Shown: piece by piece, positions 45,325-59,739 of the stretch
How the letters are laid out: each line of letters opens with the position of its first letter
How positions within the stretch are numbered: position 1 is the first letter of the stretch
From: Thuidium tamariscinum
Taxonomy: Eukaryota; Streptophyta; Bryopsida; Hypnales; Thuidiaceae
Length of the DNA: 64,000 nt
Direction: 5' to 3'
Assembly (NCBI GenBank): GCA_947034885.2
Contig: OX344756.2
Coordinates: 20,133,489 to 20,197,488 of the forward strand
Translations under genes and position numbers: made by a program
Notes under the pieces: model-generated
What the model saw: only the letters and a program-made list of their open reading frames with translations
Databases searched by the model: none
What the model was told of the DNA's origin: nothing

Positions 45325-45962
45325 CCCCTAAATGCCCATGGCACTCAAATGTGGTGTCAAAGACACTTTGAAGTCCATGAAAGCCTTACCAAAAATTTAT
45401 TTTTAGTGGTTTATATTTTTGGAAGGCTTTTTTCAAAGTCTAGATTTACCATCAATAATCCAATTTTGAAAATGAATGATTATGATTTTTCTATTCAAAT
45501 TTTAATGCAAGGGTACCCATTGCAATCTTGACAATCCATAGTGTTAAAGACTCTTGCAAATGAGCCTCAAATACACTAGATCTTAGAGAAAAAATCACAC
45601 AAGAAATTCATTTCAAAAAATTTTAGACTACATTTTGAGAAGCCATAAATTGATTGTGGCTATGCTTCTTAGGCCCCAACACCTAGTATTGTTTTGGTGA
45701 CCACCTTTTTAGATTTGACATGCAAAAAGAGAGCTCAAAGATTTTCATACTTTCTACACCCTCATGATCAAACATTACAATCTTTCAATCCATAAGTGAT
45801 ATACTTGTGTTTTCTTTTTCTCGGTGATCTTTAACATGTCTACTTCAAATTTCTAAAGTTTCAATTAAAAGAAAATTTATTCAACTTGTCAAGAATGTTG
45901 CATCTTGTTCCAATTTAGAGCAAATTCTAAGAAATTCAAAGCAAGCCTTAGGCATTTAGGGG
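45325..45962. mobile_element. Family-1 TTAA MITE, right-arm copy
   Basis: Mirror of 26108-26745. TTAA is at 45321-45324 and 45963-45966. The termini CCCCTAAATGCC are intact. Confidence 0.75.
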
Positions 45963-46118
45963 TTAAACACTTTTGTATTCATTTGTTTATCACTACTTGA
46001 AGACATGGTCTCTTATAAGTTATGTCTTAATTGTACGAAGTTGGGAATGCCAATGATTCATGGCAAATAATTCAAAAAGGGTTAAATATTTCAATTTCAA
46101 GCCTAAGGATTTTAAATA

Positions 46119-46307
46119 TTAAATTCCCCTTTTTGTTTGAATAAGATCAATACTCTTCAAATAATGAAAAGTCAAATCATATTCTATCACCTCCAAATAG
46201 GAACACAACCCATTTGAGGTAGGCGAGTAATCCTGCCTAATTCTGCAAAAGGCTTGATGCCCCTGGTCTGAATGTACTGGTTCCTGTGCCAATGGAATTT
46301 TCTCCAT
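46119..46307 (-). CDS. Short 62-aa ORF after the GC array, right arm
   Basis: Mirror of 25763-25951 with the same translation. Unknown function. Confidence 0.3.
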   Translation of the reverse strand: MEKIPLAQEPVHSDQGHQAFCRIRQDYSPTSNGLCSYLEVIEYDLTFHYLKSIDLIQTKRGI

Positions 46308-46339
46308 TTGTTCAAAAAGAAAAAAAAATAGAAAAAATA

Positions 46340-46885
46340 ATGGCACGACCGTGCCTCGGGCGACCGCGGGTCTTGGCGTGGAATTCTAAACCCCCGATTC
46401 TGGCACTGCGAACGCGCATGGGTGGCCCCCGCGAGTCGGCGACAGCGCGTAGGGCGACCTCGGGTCTTGGCGCCATGTTCCAGTCCTTCGAATCCTGGCA
46501 CACAGCGACAGCGGGTGGGGCGACAGTGGGTGGGCGACTGCGCGTGGTGGCGACTGCGGGTTGGTGCGACCTCGCGTAGGGGCGACCTCGGGTCCTTGCG
46601 GGAAGTTCAACACCTTTTACGCTCATGGAACACAGTGACCGCGGGTGGGTGCGACATCGGGTCGGTGCGACCGCGCGTAGGGGCGACCTTGGGTCCTTGC
46701 GGGAAGTTCAACACTCCACTCTCATGGAACACAGCGATCGCGGGTGGGTGCGACTTCGCGTCGAGGCGACCTCGGGTCCTGGCGCTGATCCTGGGACACA
46801 GCGACCGCCCTTGGGTGCGACCTCGGGTGGGCGACCGCGGGTCCAACAATTACAAAAATCCGGAAGAACAGTGACCGCGCCTACT
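46340..46885 (-). promoter_or_regulatory. Largest GC-rich 13-mer array, right arm
   Basis: Mirror of 25186-25730; here the motif reads GGCGACC(G/T)CGGGT on the plus strand. Retention of about 22 short repeats without length change between arms argues for a very recent copy. Confidence 0.6.
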
Positions 46886-46998
46886 GGTAAGGAAAGGAAT
46901 TAATTTGAAATTCCCACCTCCCCCCCCCCAAATTATTTGGCCACCTAAAAATATGGAGGCAGTCGGCTGGATCCAACCAAGATTATTGAAGGTATTAA

Positions 46999-47828
46999 CC
47001 CCTACCTACCCAACCGACCATATATGGTCGATCTAAAATTAAAGGCCCATATTTGAATAGGCAGTTACATTCCTTGAACCTTAAAAAAAATTAGACACTT
47101 TTAAGGGTTAACTATTGAGATTTGAGAACTTTCATTTTTCACTGTAAAAAGTATATATTTGATTATTGAGAGGTCTTCAAAGGCATACATGTGTCATAAG
47201 TGAAGTGTAAAGCTTGCCAATTTTACTTCATTTCCTAGATTTATGCAATTTCACTTGATTTGAGATCTAAGAAATAGTACATATCCATTTGCTTTGAGAA
47301 TGGTTAGAATGGAAAGAAGAAAGTGTTTCCATGATTCAACATTCAAAATTTAATCATACAACTATTGACTTGGAGTTATTTCCAAATTCTACTTTAAAAA
47401 AATAATTGCATTTCAACAATTGCAAGGTGGATTGTCTAATGAATTCAATAGCTTTTCATGTGAATTTTAAAAAAAAAAATGCATTTTAGTGTGCTAACAC
47501 TCTAATGCAGTTAATTATGTCCCCTCCAACCCCAAACACAATTCATATGCAAATTTGTGAAACACTGTGGGAAAGAGCAATATACAAAGTATAAAAGATG
47601 TACTACTCTCTTGTTATAATCTCACAACTCCTATGCAATTTTGTACTCAAAATTTGTGTACTTACTAATAAACAAGTTCTTTAAACATCCATGTGGTATA
47701 ATTTGGGAAGAAAATCAATTTGCTTCACTAGGGATGACTACAAGCTCATATATTTTTTTCATATTCAAAATACACTTGAAAAAAATGAAAAATAAAATAA
47801 AAATTGAAAAGGCTTGGGCATTTAGGGG
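46999..47828. mobile_element. Family-3 TTAA MITE, right-arm copy
   Basis: Mirror of 24242-25071, with TTAA at 46995-46998. It carries the same GACCATATATGGTC palindrome. Confidence 0.7.
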
Positions 47829-49166
47829 TTACCATGTAAATGTCCAAAGTACTTCTTTAATAGTTTTAGGGAAATAGTTATAATTGAACAATAAACCAAT
47901 CCTTTGGTAACCTTAATTCATTCATTAGAGCCTTAGAGGATTTTTGAGTTCTAAAGAGGGTTGCTAAGAGGTGTTTGGAAGGGTGCTTTTGTATTTAAAT
48001 ATTCTCCTTGAGGATGACTACTTCCCTATACTTGCTCATTGGAAAAGATTTTTTTTCAATGTGTACTTCCGTGTGACAATAGCTTTCATTGGGTGGATCA
48101 CGGAGACCATGATGAAGCTTTGTCATTTAAAATTTGGGTTTAGGACATGAAGATGACACAAAACTATCCAATCAGGAACACTATTTTGTACAACCATTAA
48201 GATAATAATATAGTATTATACATTGACTCCACTAGTGGATTTTCTTTTACAACCATCGATATAATGTTATACTATCCAAATTTAATATTTGGTAATAGTA
48301 CCTTGTTATTGTAGTCTCTACTTTTACTTCACACAGTATTTCAACTACTGGTTTTTGTCTTCATTAAATAGGTGAACATGTCTATCTCTAAGGGCCTTAT
48401 ATAGATCTCAAAAACCTTCTTATGCTTTTCTATAAGTCATCCAACAAATAAAAAGCAGACATGTCTTATCATCATGTTTTCCCAGGTCTAAGGACTTCCT
48501 CGTACCAAATCTATATAAGTTAATGTTTTGAATTCAGTTTGAATATTGCCAAATAAAATGTGGCATTACATGATATCAACCAATCCATTTAAAAAATTAA
48601 AGATTCGAACATATTCAAACCACTAATCCAGATGAAAATAATCTACTGTGATGAAGTGCAATTGATATAATTAGTATCGCACTTGTGCTCATTAGCTTGT
48701 ATAAAATTGATCCTCTCATAATATCTCGTTTTGCCAATTCCAATTTTTACAGAATATAAGGTCCTTTTTAAACATACACCTAATTAGATTCTCCTTAAAC
48801 ATACACCGAATCGGATACTTTAAGTATATATAGAAAAATTTTATTTAAGAAATTCCTCTTCTAAATACACATTCCTCTTCTAAATATACTAATTGCAAAC
48901 ATGACATGAAACTTTTGAGACTATTAACACATTCACTGTAAGGAAAGATGGAATGGGATTGGTAGACTAGTATTACATTCCTAGTACAACCTATCTAATA
49001 TCTACAAATTAGTGACGTGGTAATTAACGACGAGACTAATTGATGATGCGACCACCAGACCAACTCACAAGATAACAATACTAATTAAGAGTTTTGGTTC
49101 AATAATGGAATATTAAAGGAGATATCCCAAGTCAATTTTTTTCTAATGCACACCTTTAATTTGTAC

Positions 49167-52100
49167 CACTACAAGAGAAAGGAGTGTTTTAAGTGGGAAT
49201 TTAAGTCAAAAAATGCATATTGAAAGGTCACGTACTTTAATTAAAATTTGCTTAAAATCATGTGTCTAGGACTTGCATTATTATACCTTACTTAAATGTC
49301 AATTCCATGAATTTTGCATGTCTTTTAAGCATTCTTGAAAGACAACATTACCTAATAAACAAAATCTTCTCTAGGAGACATTCTACTTTGTAAGAATTTA
49401 TACATTTCAAAGAACCAAATCAACAAGAAATTTTATTTCTTAGAAGAAGCCCAAATGTACATATGATAAAGTCTAAATCTATTAAAAGTCCAAATCTATG
49501 AAAAAATCTAAAATCTATGAACAAATCTAAATCTACACAAAAAACTAAAATCTAAAGAAAAAAATCAGAAATCTAAGAAAAAATTTAAATCTATGAAAAA
49601 GTCTACATCTGTGCTCCACCAACCCCAGAACAAAGCACTTGCATTGCTTCTGAATAGTTGCAAGGAAATCTTCATTCTCCTTCGTGAAGGCTAGTCCATA
49701 GAAGACTCCCGCAAAACAGTTGTGAGCAAATTTCTTGATCAGAGTTCCTGCACTCCAAAGGACCAAGTCTCAGTCATAAATAATCTCAACGAGGGCTTCT
49801 AATCTGCAGTGGGTAGGTAGTCATGACCGGGGTTCAACAAGATATAACCACTCCACTCTTTTCGGATTCTACCCTTGGCTAGTCAGCTTTGATCTAGGCC
49901 ACAACAACCAAGAAAAGGTTGTTACCATCCTTCCTCTCTGATCAATTGCCTAAATTAACTAAAACACTTGGTGGACTGAACTCCATTCACTTCAATATTG
50001 AGAATCCAAACCTGGCTGGATACAGCAGGCTCCATCTGGCTCGCCATAGTGCGAGCCCATATAAGGCTGTACAGTTGCAAAGCATCTTCCTCCAAAACAT
50101 CAGCTACAGATGCTACACCCACAATAGAAGTCCTGTTAATCATTCCCTACGTGCTAGAATTCAGAAGTATATCTTGATCACCTAATAAAAATGGAAGTGT
50201 ACACTCCAATCATAAAAGGAACTCGACATATGTGGGCATTTCAGTAGACCTGTAAAACGAATTTGAAATTACAGCATTATTAGTTCTCCAACAATACTGG
50301 CATCATGAAGTACTTGATTTCCACGAATTTTTCTCCAGGAATAAAGCACCAAGTATACTTGTTCCATCGTAAAGACTCTTACTCAAAGGTTACTCTGAAC
50401 TCTTCAACGCAACCAATGCTGATGCACTGATCATACTGTTTAAAAGCAGAATGTGAACACACAGAACATGAAATAAAACAAGCTTACATGGGAGGCGAAA
50501 TATATCAGTTGGCCGAATGGCTTCATGAGCTTCTTGGGCATTTCTCAATTTGGACACCAAAACCCTGCCTTCAGCCGAAACATAGTCTTGTCCATACCTG
50601 TACCACGCCATTGCAAGCAGAACCTCAGAATCCCGATAATTTATTCCATGCATGCCAATCCCAATATAAAGAACCCAAGCTCAGTTGGTTTACATTACAA
50701 GAGGGATGCAATTGATACCAAGCCTAACCAATCAGTAAATCCACCAGCGCGTTCATTTCTAAATAACATTAAACCTATAAAAGCTAGCCATTGCTTACAA
50801 TATTTGGTGTACGATACCCCTAAATGAACAGCCTGGAGAAACATTTAAAAACTGAAAGGAATGTATGAATGAAAAGAGGTAGGATTTAATGACTTATACC
50901 TCGAGCCAACCAGATCCTTTATATTGTCCAATGCCTCTGCAGATATCTGAATCCAAACCGACAATAATTAACAGGTAATTAAGGCTAAAAGGACTACAAA
51001 AAACTGCAGGTAAAGGCTCGCGCAACTCTCAAAAACCTGTTTAGAATCCTCATAATACGATTATATGCATGAGGAATTTACTAAACAATAGCAAAACGGA
51101 CCTGAAAACCATCAGTTCGCATGTACGTAATCAGTCCTGTTTGTTCATCGTCATTGAGTTTTACTCCCTCATATAATTGATGAGCTATCTGCAAAAAGGA
51201 TCAAAACTCTCTCAGCAAAATCATCCAGAGAATTTGACTATTCGATACCAGTCTTCATATTTGCCAAAACTACGAGGGATAGTCACGGAGCCCTTAAAAC
51301 ACTCATCCAGTTTCGATAATCTGACTCTGAGAACAAAGCGAGCCTCAGACAGCATCTTTCTGACAAAAACTGTGGAACCAAGATGAAACGAAATGACAAC
51401 CACTACTACCCTCGGATTCCTCTTTTTATTCAGAATTATCACATTTGCTGACATCGAAATGAATTTGCACCAAGGGTCTCAGCAATCACATAAAAGAAGA
51501 ACAAAAAACGGTCACAAAACTCGATCCAAACTTCACAGAAACTTACCGACATAGTACGAGTGGCCCCAAATCCTAACTTGGCGGAAGCATCCTGTTGTAA
51601 TGTGGAAGTGATGTAAGGGACTGGAGGCTTGCGACGAATGAGACCCTTTTTCACACTCTCTACATGCAGAATGGCTTCTGAAACTTTTTTGGACGCAGCT
51701 TGTACATCCAAATCATTGGCAATAGAAACCTGACCCAGTTTCTCTCCCTTCAAGTGATTTAAGCGAGCAGAAAAAGAAACTCCATCCTGGGCTCCATCCT
51801 TTCTTAGTTGAGTTTCAACACTCCAATATTCTCGGCTCCGAAATGCATCAATCTCTTGCTCACGTTCACAAATCAAGCGAAGAGCAGCTGACTGCACACG
51901 CCCGGCTGACCTGCTACCCGGCAACTTGCGCCACAGAACAGGCGACAGGTTGAAGCCGATCAGATAATCGAGTGCCCTCCGCGACACATGTCGAGTTAAG
52001 GACCTCCGCTGAAGAGTATCCCTGGCAGAGACATCCTAAGGGGAGAAAGGGGAAGTTGTCTATATTGCTGGGGAGCTCGAAGATTCTACATTCTCACAGA

Positions 52101-52927
52101 AACTCTCTTTCACTCGCCAATAAGAACACCCATCACAAATTTGAAAAAATAATGATAGGAACTGTGATCGACCAGAATTCTGCTTGACCCAATCACTAAT
52201 TTCGTGCACAGAAAAACCAACCTCGTCATCATTCAAGAAACCGCGAACATCAAGCCGAAATGAGACGAAATTTTGGTTTTCCCAGAACCCCAATCTGCTG
52301 TGAGTTGAGCGTGAAAGATACAAAACATGAAAGAGTAATGGCACTGACCTGTGGGAGTTGGCGTGGAGCATGGACGGGTGGCGGCCTCGCAGCAGCCGGT
52401 GTGACGCAGGAGCCACCACCAACGACGAGGTAGCAGCGGGAGTTGCCAGGGAGGAGCAGGCCGCCATCGCCATGGCCATCGCAGCACAGAAACAGGGAAT
52501 TACAGGAAATTTCGACAGGAGAGATGGCGAGAATGAACTGAAGAGAACTGCGATGGCGATGGCGATGCCGAATCAAGATTAGTGATTAGCAGAAATATGG
52601 ACAAACCTCGGCAGGTCACCGAGAAGAAGGAGAAAGAATCGTCGCATGCACAGAAATCTATTAAAACAAAGATCTCATATCTTACGAAAAGGAAGAACTC
52701 ATATGGCAAATGTTCCTTTTGTGAGGTACTGTAGCACCACCGCAAGAGAACCACTCACTGAAAGTGCTTGTTGAGTCAGGGACGATTCATAAAACTTGAC
52801 CGACCAGCAATCCGCTACTCAATGTACCTTTTTCTACTTCACAGCATGGGATTTTAGGAATACTAAGGTCTTTTCAGCAATTTTTTACTTATTTTTTCTA
52901 CTCAAAATACTCACATCTCTTGTAGTG
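49167..52927. mobile_element. Pack-CACTA element, right-arm copy
   Basis: Mirror of 19143-22903. CACTACAAGAGAAAGGAG starts at 49167 after TAC, and the other end is CTCACATCTCTTGTAGTG before TAC. The target duplication is shared with the left copy, so the element moved with the arm and not independently. Confidence 0.85.
50012..52479 (-). pseudogene. Topoisomerase I fragment, right-arm copy
   Basis: Mirror of 19591-22058, with the same six exons, splice sites and missing Toprim domain. ORFs compared (51439-51987, 52060-52479) are identical to the left arm. Confidence 0.85.
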
Positions 52928-54630
52928 TACCCTACAATATTTAGAAACACCCTATATCATTTTCTATATATTGTAGTATATAAAATTTTAAAATCAAATT
53001 GTAATTTTTATCAAAATGATTATTTGGCATCCTACATTTGTTCATACATATATAGCTACTTCTTCCACTCACTGTAGCCCTTGAGATTGAATAGTCTTAC
53101 AAATATTAAATCATTGCATGTATTTGTTGTTCATCACTTTCACTTCTTTGCAACAAACTTTAGAGCCGCTCTTGTTTGTTGGAATCAATGGAATGGTAAT
53201 TTGGAAAAAAATCATTTTAATATTAACAATCTTTCTATGAATCTCTCTATGACCCTATTCTTATTTTAATTCAACAAAATTTGAAAACATCTTAGCACAA
53301 TCGGAGATGCACCATCCAAAAAATAAAATAAAAGTTGTTCCCTAAAGGGTTATAAGGGTCTATGCATGTATACCATTCTAACATTTGTTTAAAGCAAAAA
53401 TTGAAAAAAGTCATCTACCAAGGATGAAATAATATTAGATGAAAATGACTCAAATATACTTCTAATTTAAAATTAGTAGCCTTATTGAAGTCCATAAATT
53501 CCTATACAATTGAATTTTGTAATTCAAGTACATTTTTCAACAATAGACATAAATAAAAAGTGATGTGAAGTCTTTGTATTCTCTTTTCACAAGTAAAATT
53601 TGAAAAGTTGGTGACCAAAGAAATATGAGGTTAAAGGGCTTAACATGCATGATTCCAATCAATTTATGCCTTTTCAAAATCTAATCTACAATTTGTTTAA
53701 ATGAATTTTGAACGTGCATTTTTCTCCTAAATTGAGCATATAAGTGTATTTGAGGCTCATTTTCAAGAACTCTCAACACTACGTAAAGTGAAGAATGTAA
53801 TGGGTAGTTGATTAACCTTGCACAAAATCTTGAATAGAAAAATCACTATCAATCATTTTCTAAATTGGAATGTTGACATTAAAATAAGACTTCTTAGAGG
53901 ACTTTCCAAAAAATAAGAACCACTAAAAATAACAACTTTGTTAGTTTTAATTTAACTTCAAAATGATGCAAACACCAAAGTTAGGTGCCTTAGGCATTTA
54001 GTAATTTATTGATTAAAGATTTATAAGAGACTTCCACGACCTACTAGTACATTGGTAGAAGAGGATTTCTTCCATAATTCAATGAACATTAGAAAGTGAA
54101 ATAGTTGTGTGAGGTGAATATTTTGTTTAGAAGTCTCTTAAAAGAAATCAAAATTGATATTGTCTACGAAAATGTGGCATAGAAAATCAATTGTTTGAAT
54201 AATTCAGTGGACACAAAAGTATATTCATTATTTCAGTGAAAGATTTGACTTCGATGATTTGATTTTCAAATTTTTGTATCAAATCATAAATGACAAATGC
54301 AATCAATGCTACATCATTTACTATCTTAAACTACAAATTTTACTTGGTTAATTCTTACCATAAAATAATTTGATAGCCCGCATGTCTAATACTCAATAAC
54401 TCAAATTACATATGAATTTCAAACATTTGGAAATTCATCCAAGTAATCAAATATTTTTTCATTCAACTTTCAATATGTTTGATTTAGTAGTGTGAACACA
54501 TTGTTCATAATATAAAATATTTTTATATATACATAAATCCTATTACAAAATGAAAGGCACACAACGTGGCCATCAGCTTCCTTGTACTAAAATACTCTCT
54601 ACTAAATCATACTCCCTCATACACTCACTA

Positions 54631-56211
54631 CTACAGAGGTGAGTCACGGAAAACTAATTCGGGGGGTTTCATGCACCATGGAGGCCCCATGAGCAAACTT
54701 ACCACCTCCGTACACGTTGGTCTGTCCTTTGGATCTTTTCTAGTCAATTGATCCAACTTCAAGGCAAAGTACTTACATGCATCTCGATTTTTGAAGATGT
54801 CTTCATCAAAGTCGCCAGTCCACTCAATCTTCATGCTTTCTGCCAATTTTCCAATAGAATATGAATCCGATTGCACGGTATATCGATGCGTTGCTTGCAT
54901 AATGGATAGGCTTGTATCGGAATTTTGTGGCCCAAATGTGTAGAACAACTCTGGAGCCACCCACCAACGCCCTAGTTGTTGTCTCTCCATCTCTTCATTG
55001 GTACGGTATCCATAGTGCGATGGGGCTTTCTCATCCATATGACTTGCAATTCCCCAATCACAAATCCCGATGTTGATGATCTCGTTGGAATAATCAGGAA
55101 AATGCAACAATATATTCCTTGGAGACAAGTCGTTGTGCAACACCAATGACCGATGCATAAGATGAGTCACGTACACAAGAGCCCATGCTAATTTGGCCTT
55201 GTGCCTTCGAAAAAGGCTGACTTCTTTTTGTTTCTCCTCAGGCAATTGTCTAATCTAATTCACCTTGTGCCATTCCACGGTTTGTGACACCTTCTTGTTC
55301 AAATCGAGCAATTCACCCAAATGACCTCCATTCCACCATAGAGTATACGCCTCCATGGTTTTCGAATTCATGGCACAAAACTTTATTATGCTAGCATGAT
55401 TTAGGGGACATACCAAGGCTTCTACGGATCGTTCCACCCTTGCATCGCGCAAGTTCTTGGTTTTTGGCATTTTCCCAGCCAAAGTGATATATTCAGGGAA
55501 CGTATCTAACCCTAGAATATGCACTTTGCACACCTTGCCATGCCCACCTTCACGACAGAATCCACTAAGGGGCTCCACCTTTGCTGAAGGTGGTATCCAA
55601 GTAATACATAGTCCACCATCTCTTGCAAATGCAGCCTTCACAACATCGTTTTTCCACTTGAAACCCCTTGATCCAGACTTTGATAATTTCTTCACAGTTG
55701 TTTGCCACCATTCCATCTTCTCACAAAACTCCTTTGCTTCATCATCTAGTGGTTGCCCTGCCACTTGTGGTCGAAGATCAGCCATCAATCTCTTGGTATT
55801 AAAAATTATAGACTGAACAGTGTCAGTAAGCCAATGTTGAAGGCTTGAATTGTATGTCAAATCCACATCTTTGAAATCATCAAATTCATAGCACTTGCTC
55901 AAAATCCTAGCCTCCAAATCATCCACCAATTTTAGAGCACCTGTCAAGGGATCTCTGAAATAGCTTGCCTCCAGAAATTGCACACTTTTTCTTGCATACC
56001 ATTGTAAGGACACCTCATATGCAAACTTTGTATAACTTGGAGGTGGGTACGTCGGGTCCTTCTCATTAGCTGTCCTAGGCTTCTTTGGCTTGGTTTCGGT
56101 TGCACTCCCAGTTGTCACGCTTGTAGCTATAGGGACTTCAAAATGCTTAGGATCATCTAGATCCCAAATTGACCTCCGCCTCGTGCTAGTGCCTTCACGT
56201 GGATTGGACAT
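54631..56211 (-). pseudogene. Kinase-like frame with in-frame TAG, right-arm copy
   Basis: Mirror of 15859-17439. The ATG is at 56211. Both halves translate identically to the left copy and the same TAG (55255-55257) separates them. Confidence 0.75.
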
Positions 56212-56294
56212 GGTGCTCCTTCAAAGAAATAACACCAACTTCTAATTTCGTAGGAGAAAAATGCAAAAAGTCCGCCCCCAAGAAAATAAACCTG

Positions 56295-56530
56295 GACCAA
56301 CGGGCACGCATTCAGCCACTCAGAGGTGGGTGAAAGACAGTGCGCATGGCCAAGAGTGGCGACTGCGGGTAATGGAGAACGCTTAAGTACCGGACAGCGG
56401 GTGCGAGGCGACCGCAGATCGGGAGGGGCGACTGTGGGTCGATATGGAGGCGACTTCGGGTAGGTTCAGGGCGACCGCGGCTCGGGGGGGGGCAACCGCG
56501 TCTCTTGGGGCGACTGCGTCTGGGCTTCAC
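56295..56530 (-). promoter_or_regulatory. GC-rich 13-mer array upstream of the right-arm kinase-like frame
   Basis: Mirror of 15541-15775. It differs from the left at a CCG (left) versus TCG (right, complement) position near 56439, a C-to-T type change. Confidence 0.58.
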
Positions 56531-56783
56531 TAGGTCATAGAAAAAAAGAGTTAGGAAATGTCAAATAGATTAGAAACTAATATTTTGTTTTCTTTTGCAT
56601 TATAAAATTTTACTTAAAAATTTTATTCGAAAAAACCAAAATACTTTTGAATCACAAATCTTTTTAAATAGGATATTTTAGTTTAAGAAATGAATTTTTT
56701 ATTTTTCTGACTTCGGCAATGCAAGTTTAGGTGGTCTCGGTAGTTTACGCAACGAAAATAAGGATCCACAAGAAGATGAAACG

Positions 56784-57269
56784 TTGGAGTCCATGTTTGG
56801 TCTACGTTCGGTGAAGTCATCGGATCAATCACTTTCTTTGGGTGCAAATGAGATCATCATTCCAAACGAATCAAAAGCAAGACAACCAGCAATAAAAGAG
56901 TCCAAGAAAGCTAGAAATAAAAGAATACTGGAGGCCTTTGCAAGATCACCATCGAAGCGGCAAAGTCTAGGTCGAACCCCCCTTGATGTATGTGAACCTT
57001 TCTCACAAAGCAAAGTGAAACCGGTTAATGGTCTTGAACAAGGGATTGGGAAGTCTACACTAGGAGGTAGAGACATGGTGAAAGAGAAAAATAAGGGTAG
57101 ACGCAAGAGATCACTTGCATCAAAGCAAATATTCGGAAGAAAAGAGCGAGCTCTACAATCTTCATCCGATAGTATGGACAGCACAAGTAATGAAGAAGAC
57201 TCGGAATGGGATTCAAGAGGTCATAGTAGTGGAGCTGAGGTGAGAGGAGACGTTGATTACAAGCCTTAG
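56784..57269 (+). CDS. 161-aa ORF, right-arm copy
   Basis: Mirror of 14801-15286 with the same translation. About 30 bp upstream of the ATG the right arm reads AACGAAAAT against AACGGAAAT on the left, again a CCG/TCG-type change on the complement. Unknown function. Confidence 0.4.
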   Translation: MESMFGLRSVKSSDQSLSLGANEIIIPNESKARQPAIKESKKARNKRILEAFARSPSKRQSLGRTPLDVCEPFSQSKVKPVNGLEQGIGKSTLGGRDMVKEKNKGRRKRSLASKQIFGRKERALQSSSDSMDSTSNEEDSEWDSRGHSSGAEVRGDVDYKP

Positions 57270-57390
57270 AAATTAAAGGAATGTAGACTTAGGTGTTTAG
57301 ATATTCATGGTACATGGAGCTTGTAATGGAAATGGTTTGTCTGAACCTTTGAAAGTAATACAAGTTTTCATGCGCATGTTGGAAACGTCA

Positions 57391-57942
57391 CTATGATTTA
57401 TTGATTTTTGATTTCTTGGTTTCATGGCCAGTGTATTTGACTGTCTCCCCATGGTCATCATCATCTCGGTAACCACCTGAGATCACCACGCTGCAAGCCA
57501 CCTTTTCCCCTAGATCTTCAACCCATGCAATCCCTCCTTGCACTTGCCGGTGCAACCCAACGGCAAACATTTCGGACCAAAATTCAAATTGATCACCGAC
57601 TACGATTCCGGGAACGTGACCAAACTTTTGAAACTCATTCGATTTTCCTTCTTCATTCATCTGCTTCATTGCCTGCAAGTCAGGCCGATTACCAAGCAAC
57701 TGACCCCTCGTCTTGAGTTTTTGATAATGCTGTAAGATCCGGGACTACAGAGCACGCTGCTGCAAAAATTGAACCCTGACACTGACCTGGTCAAAATCTC
57801 TTGGTAGTTCTCCATCTACCTCATAAGCTCCCGCTCCATTAGGGTCTGAAGTTGCCTCTCCCTCAAGAGTTCCCACTGATTGTGGCCTTGTGGTGTTCTT
57901 CGTGACTTTCCTCGGCAATCTCACACAACCCTCGGGAAAATC
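57391..57942 (-). pseudogene. SUVH-type SRA fragment, right-arm copy
   Basis: Mirror of 14128-14679. The SRA core and the interrupting TAG are conserved exactly. Confidence 0.75.
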
Positions 57943-59739
57943 TCACGTGGCAATAGGACCGTCGCCATCTATATGGAACAAGGCTAGACGGACTGAAGCA
58001 ATGGATTGAACTGGCTTTTATGGCTTTTTATTTTTTTGACTTCGAAAACATAAAATCATCAATTTTTTTTCTCTTGAGTAGTAGGGAAATGAAACATAAT
58101 GTTTAAAAAGGGTTTTGACAATTGGTTGTATAATCATAGACTTTTATATTTTATCCTAACAAGGCGAATCTTTAAATCCTAAATGTCTAAAGGGTCCTTT
58201 TTCCAAAACTACCTCCAAATTGCCATATTAAAATTGAAATTATATTAAATTTTTTGCAGAATCAATTGAGAAATCCTACCATCATCATTACTAAATTAGT
58301 CTACGAGTCTTTCCAATATTTTTAGATTTTGACAATGTAAATTTTGAGATACCATACATAAAAGATTAGAAGTTCTTTTTTTCCGTAGACAAAAAGATTT
58401 TAGAGACCATATCTCAAACTTTCACAAAAGATGAATTTCTCAATTTTTGCCAAGTGCAATTATAAATAATTTATAATATATGCGTGAATTTTGATAAGGA
58501 TGGGATCAATAAAAGAGTGGTTTCAAAGCCTTGCAATTCAGTGACGTATATTGGAAAAACATAATTTTCACTTGGCTATGCCAATTCACTATATACTTCA
58601 ACTAATCACTATTGGCCTCTTGCTGCTTACTAATCAAGGATATTGTTTTTTATAAAGTGGTTATTGATTGGCTAATTTTCTCTCTCCAATTTTGCATTGA
58701 GCATTTTTGCAATTGCTTGATTTTGAAAAGTCATCCAAGGTTTATATTTTTGTCCAAATGAAGATCTTTTGTTTAGCAATGAAAAGACAACTTCATATAA
58801 TACATAAAATGAACATAAAATTGCCTATTTATTTAGATCTAAATAGACCATACATTCGGACAATTCCGATAAATTGGTTGATTGCCTTAATGGGATCACT
58901 CTTTTTCATTTAAGGTGTAGACCTAAGTTAAGATGTCTTGTGATGTGAGGCTTTTAACTTTAATTATTGTATTTAAGATGACTTTATTTCTTTTTAAAAG
59001 CTATGAAGAGCGTCTATTCAAATTCCTATGGCTTTTTATAAATCCATCCACATTTAAAAAATAAGGCTATCTTATATATGAAATTTAAGTCTCTAATTTG
59101 TTCTCAATGTATTGATGCCATTCTTCAAAAAAAATTCCTTTCTTCTACTATGTACACATATAGGGGATATACAAAGAAATGGAATGTCAATTTCATTATT
59201 ATACAATTACTTATGATAGAAATATAAATTCGGGTACAAATATGGCATATTATACTACATGGATATGTATATAGACTTTGGCATATCTCCCATATCAAAT
59301 GCCAAATGCCATACCATGCACTTGAAAATTCAAATAGGGGTGTAGGGAGGGTGAGTGATCAAATGAATTTAACTTATTTTTTGGAGCTTACTGAAGAAGT
59401 CATGTTTGGGAGGTTGGGCTTTAATCAATTTTTTATTTATTTCTTAGTAATACCTTTAGAGTTTAGATAGATAGGAACCTCTCCTCACTACAACCTAAGT
59501 AATATTAAAAATGATATGTAGCATTTGATGGGCCATATAGAAGCCCTGCATATGATATAATTTTAAAAAAACTAAACAGACCCTTTTTTTTTATCACTTA
59601 GTTTTAAAATAAATCATTGATAAATTTTCTAAGTTCAGTGGGCATTTCGGGATAAATGAACAAATACTATCATGACTATTTGATCAAACTTCAATATTCT
59701 TCACATTGTTTAGTGAATTATTGCAATTACAATTGTATC

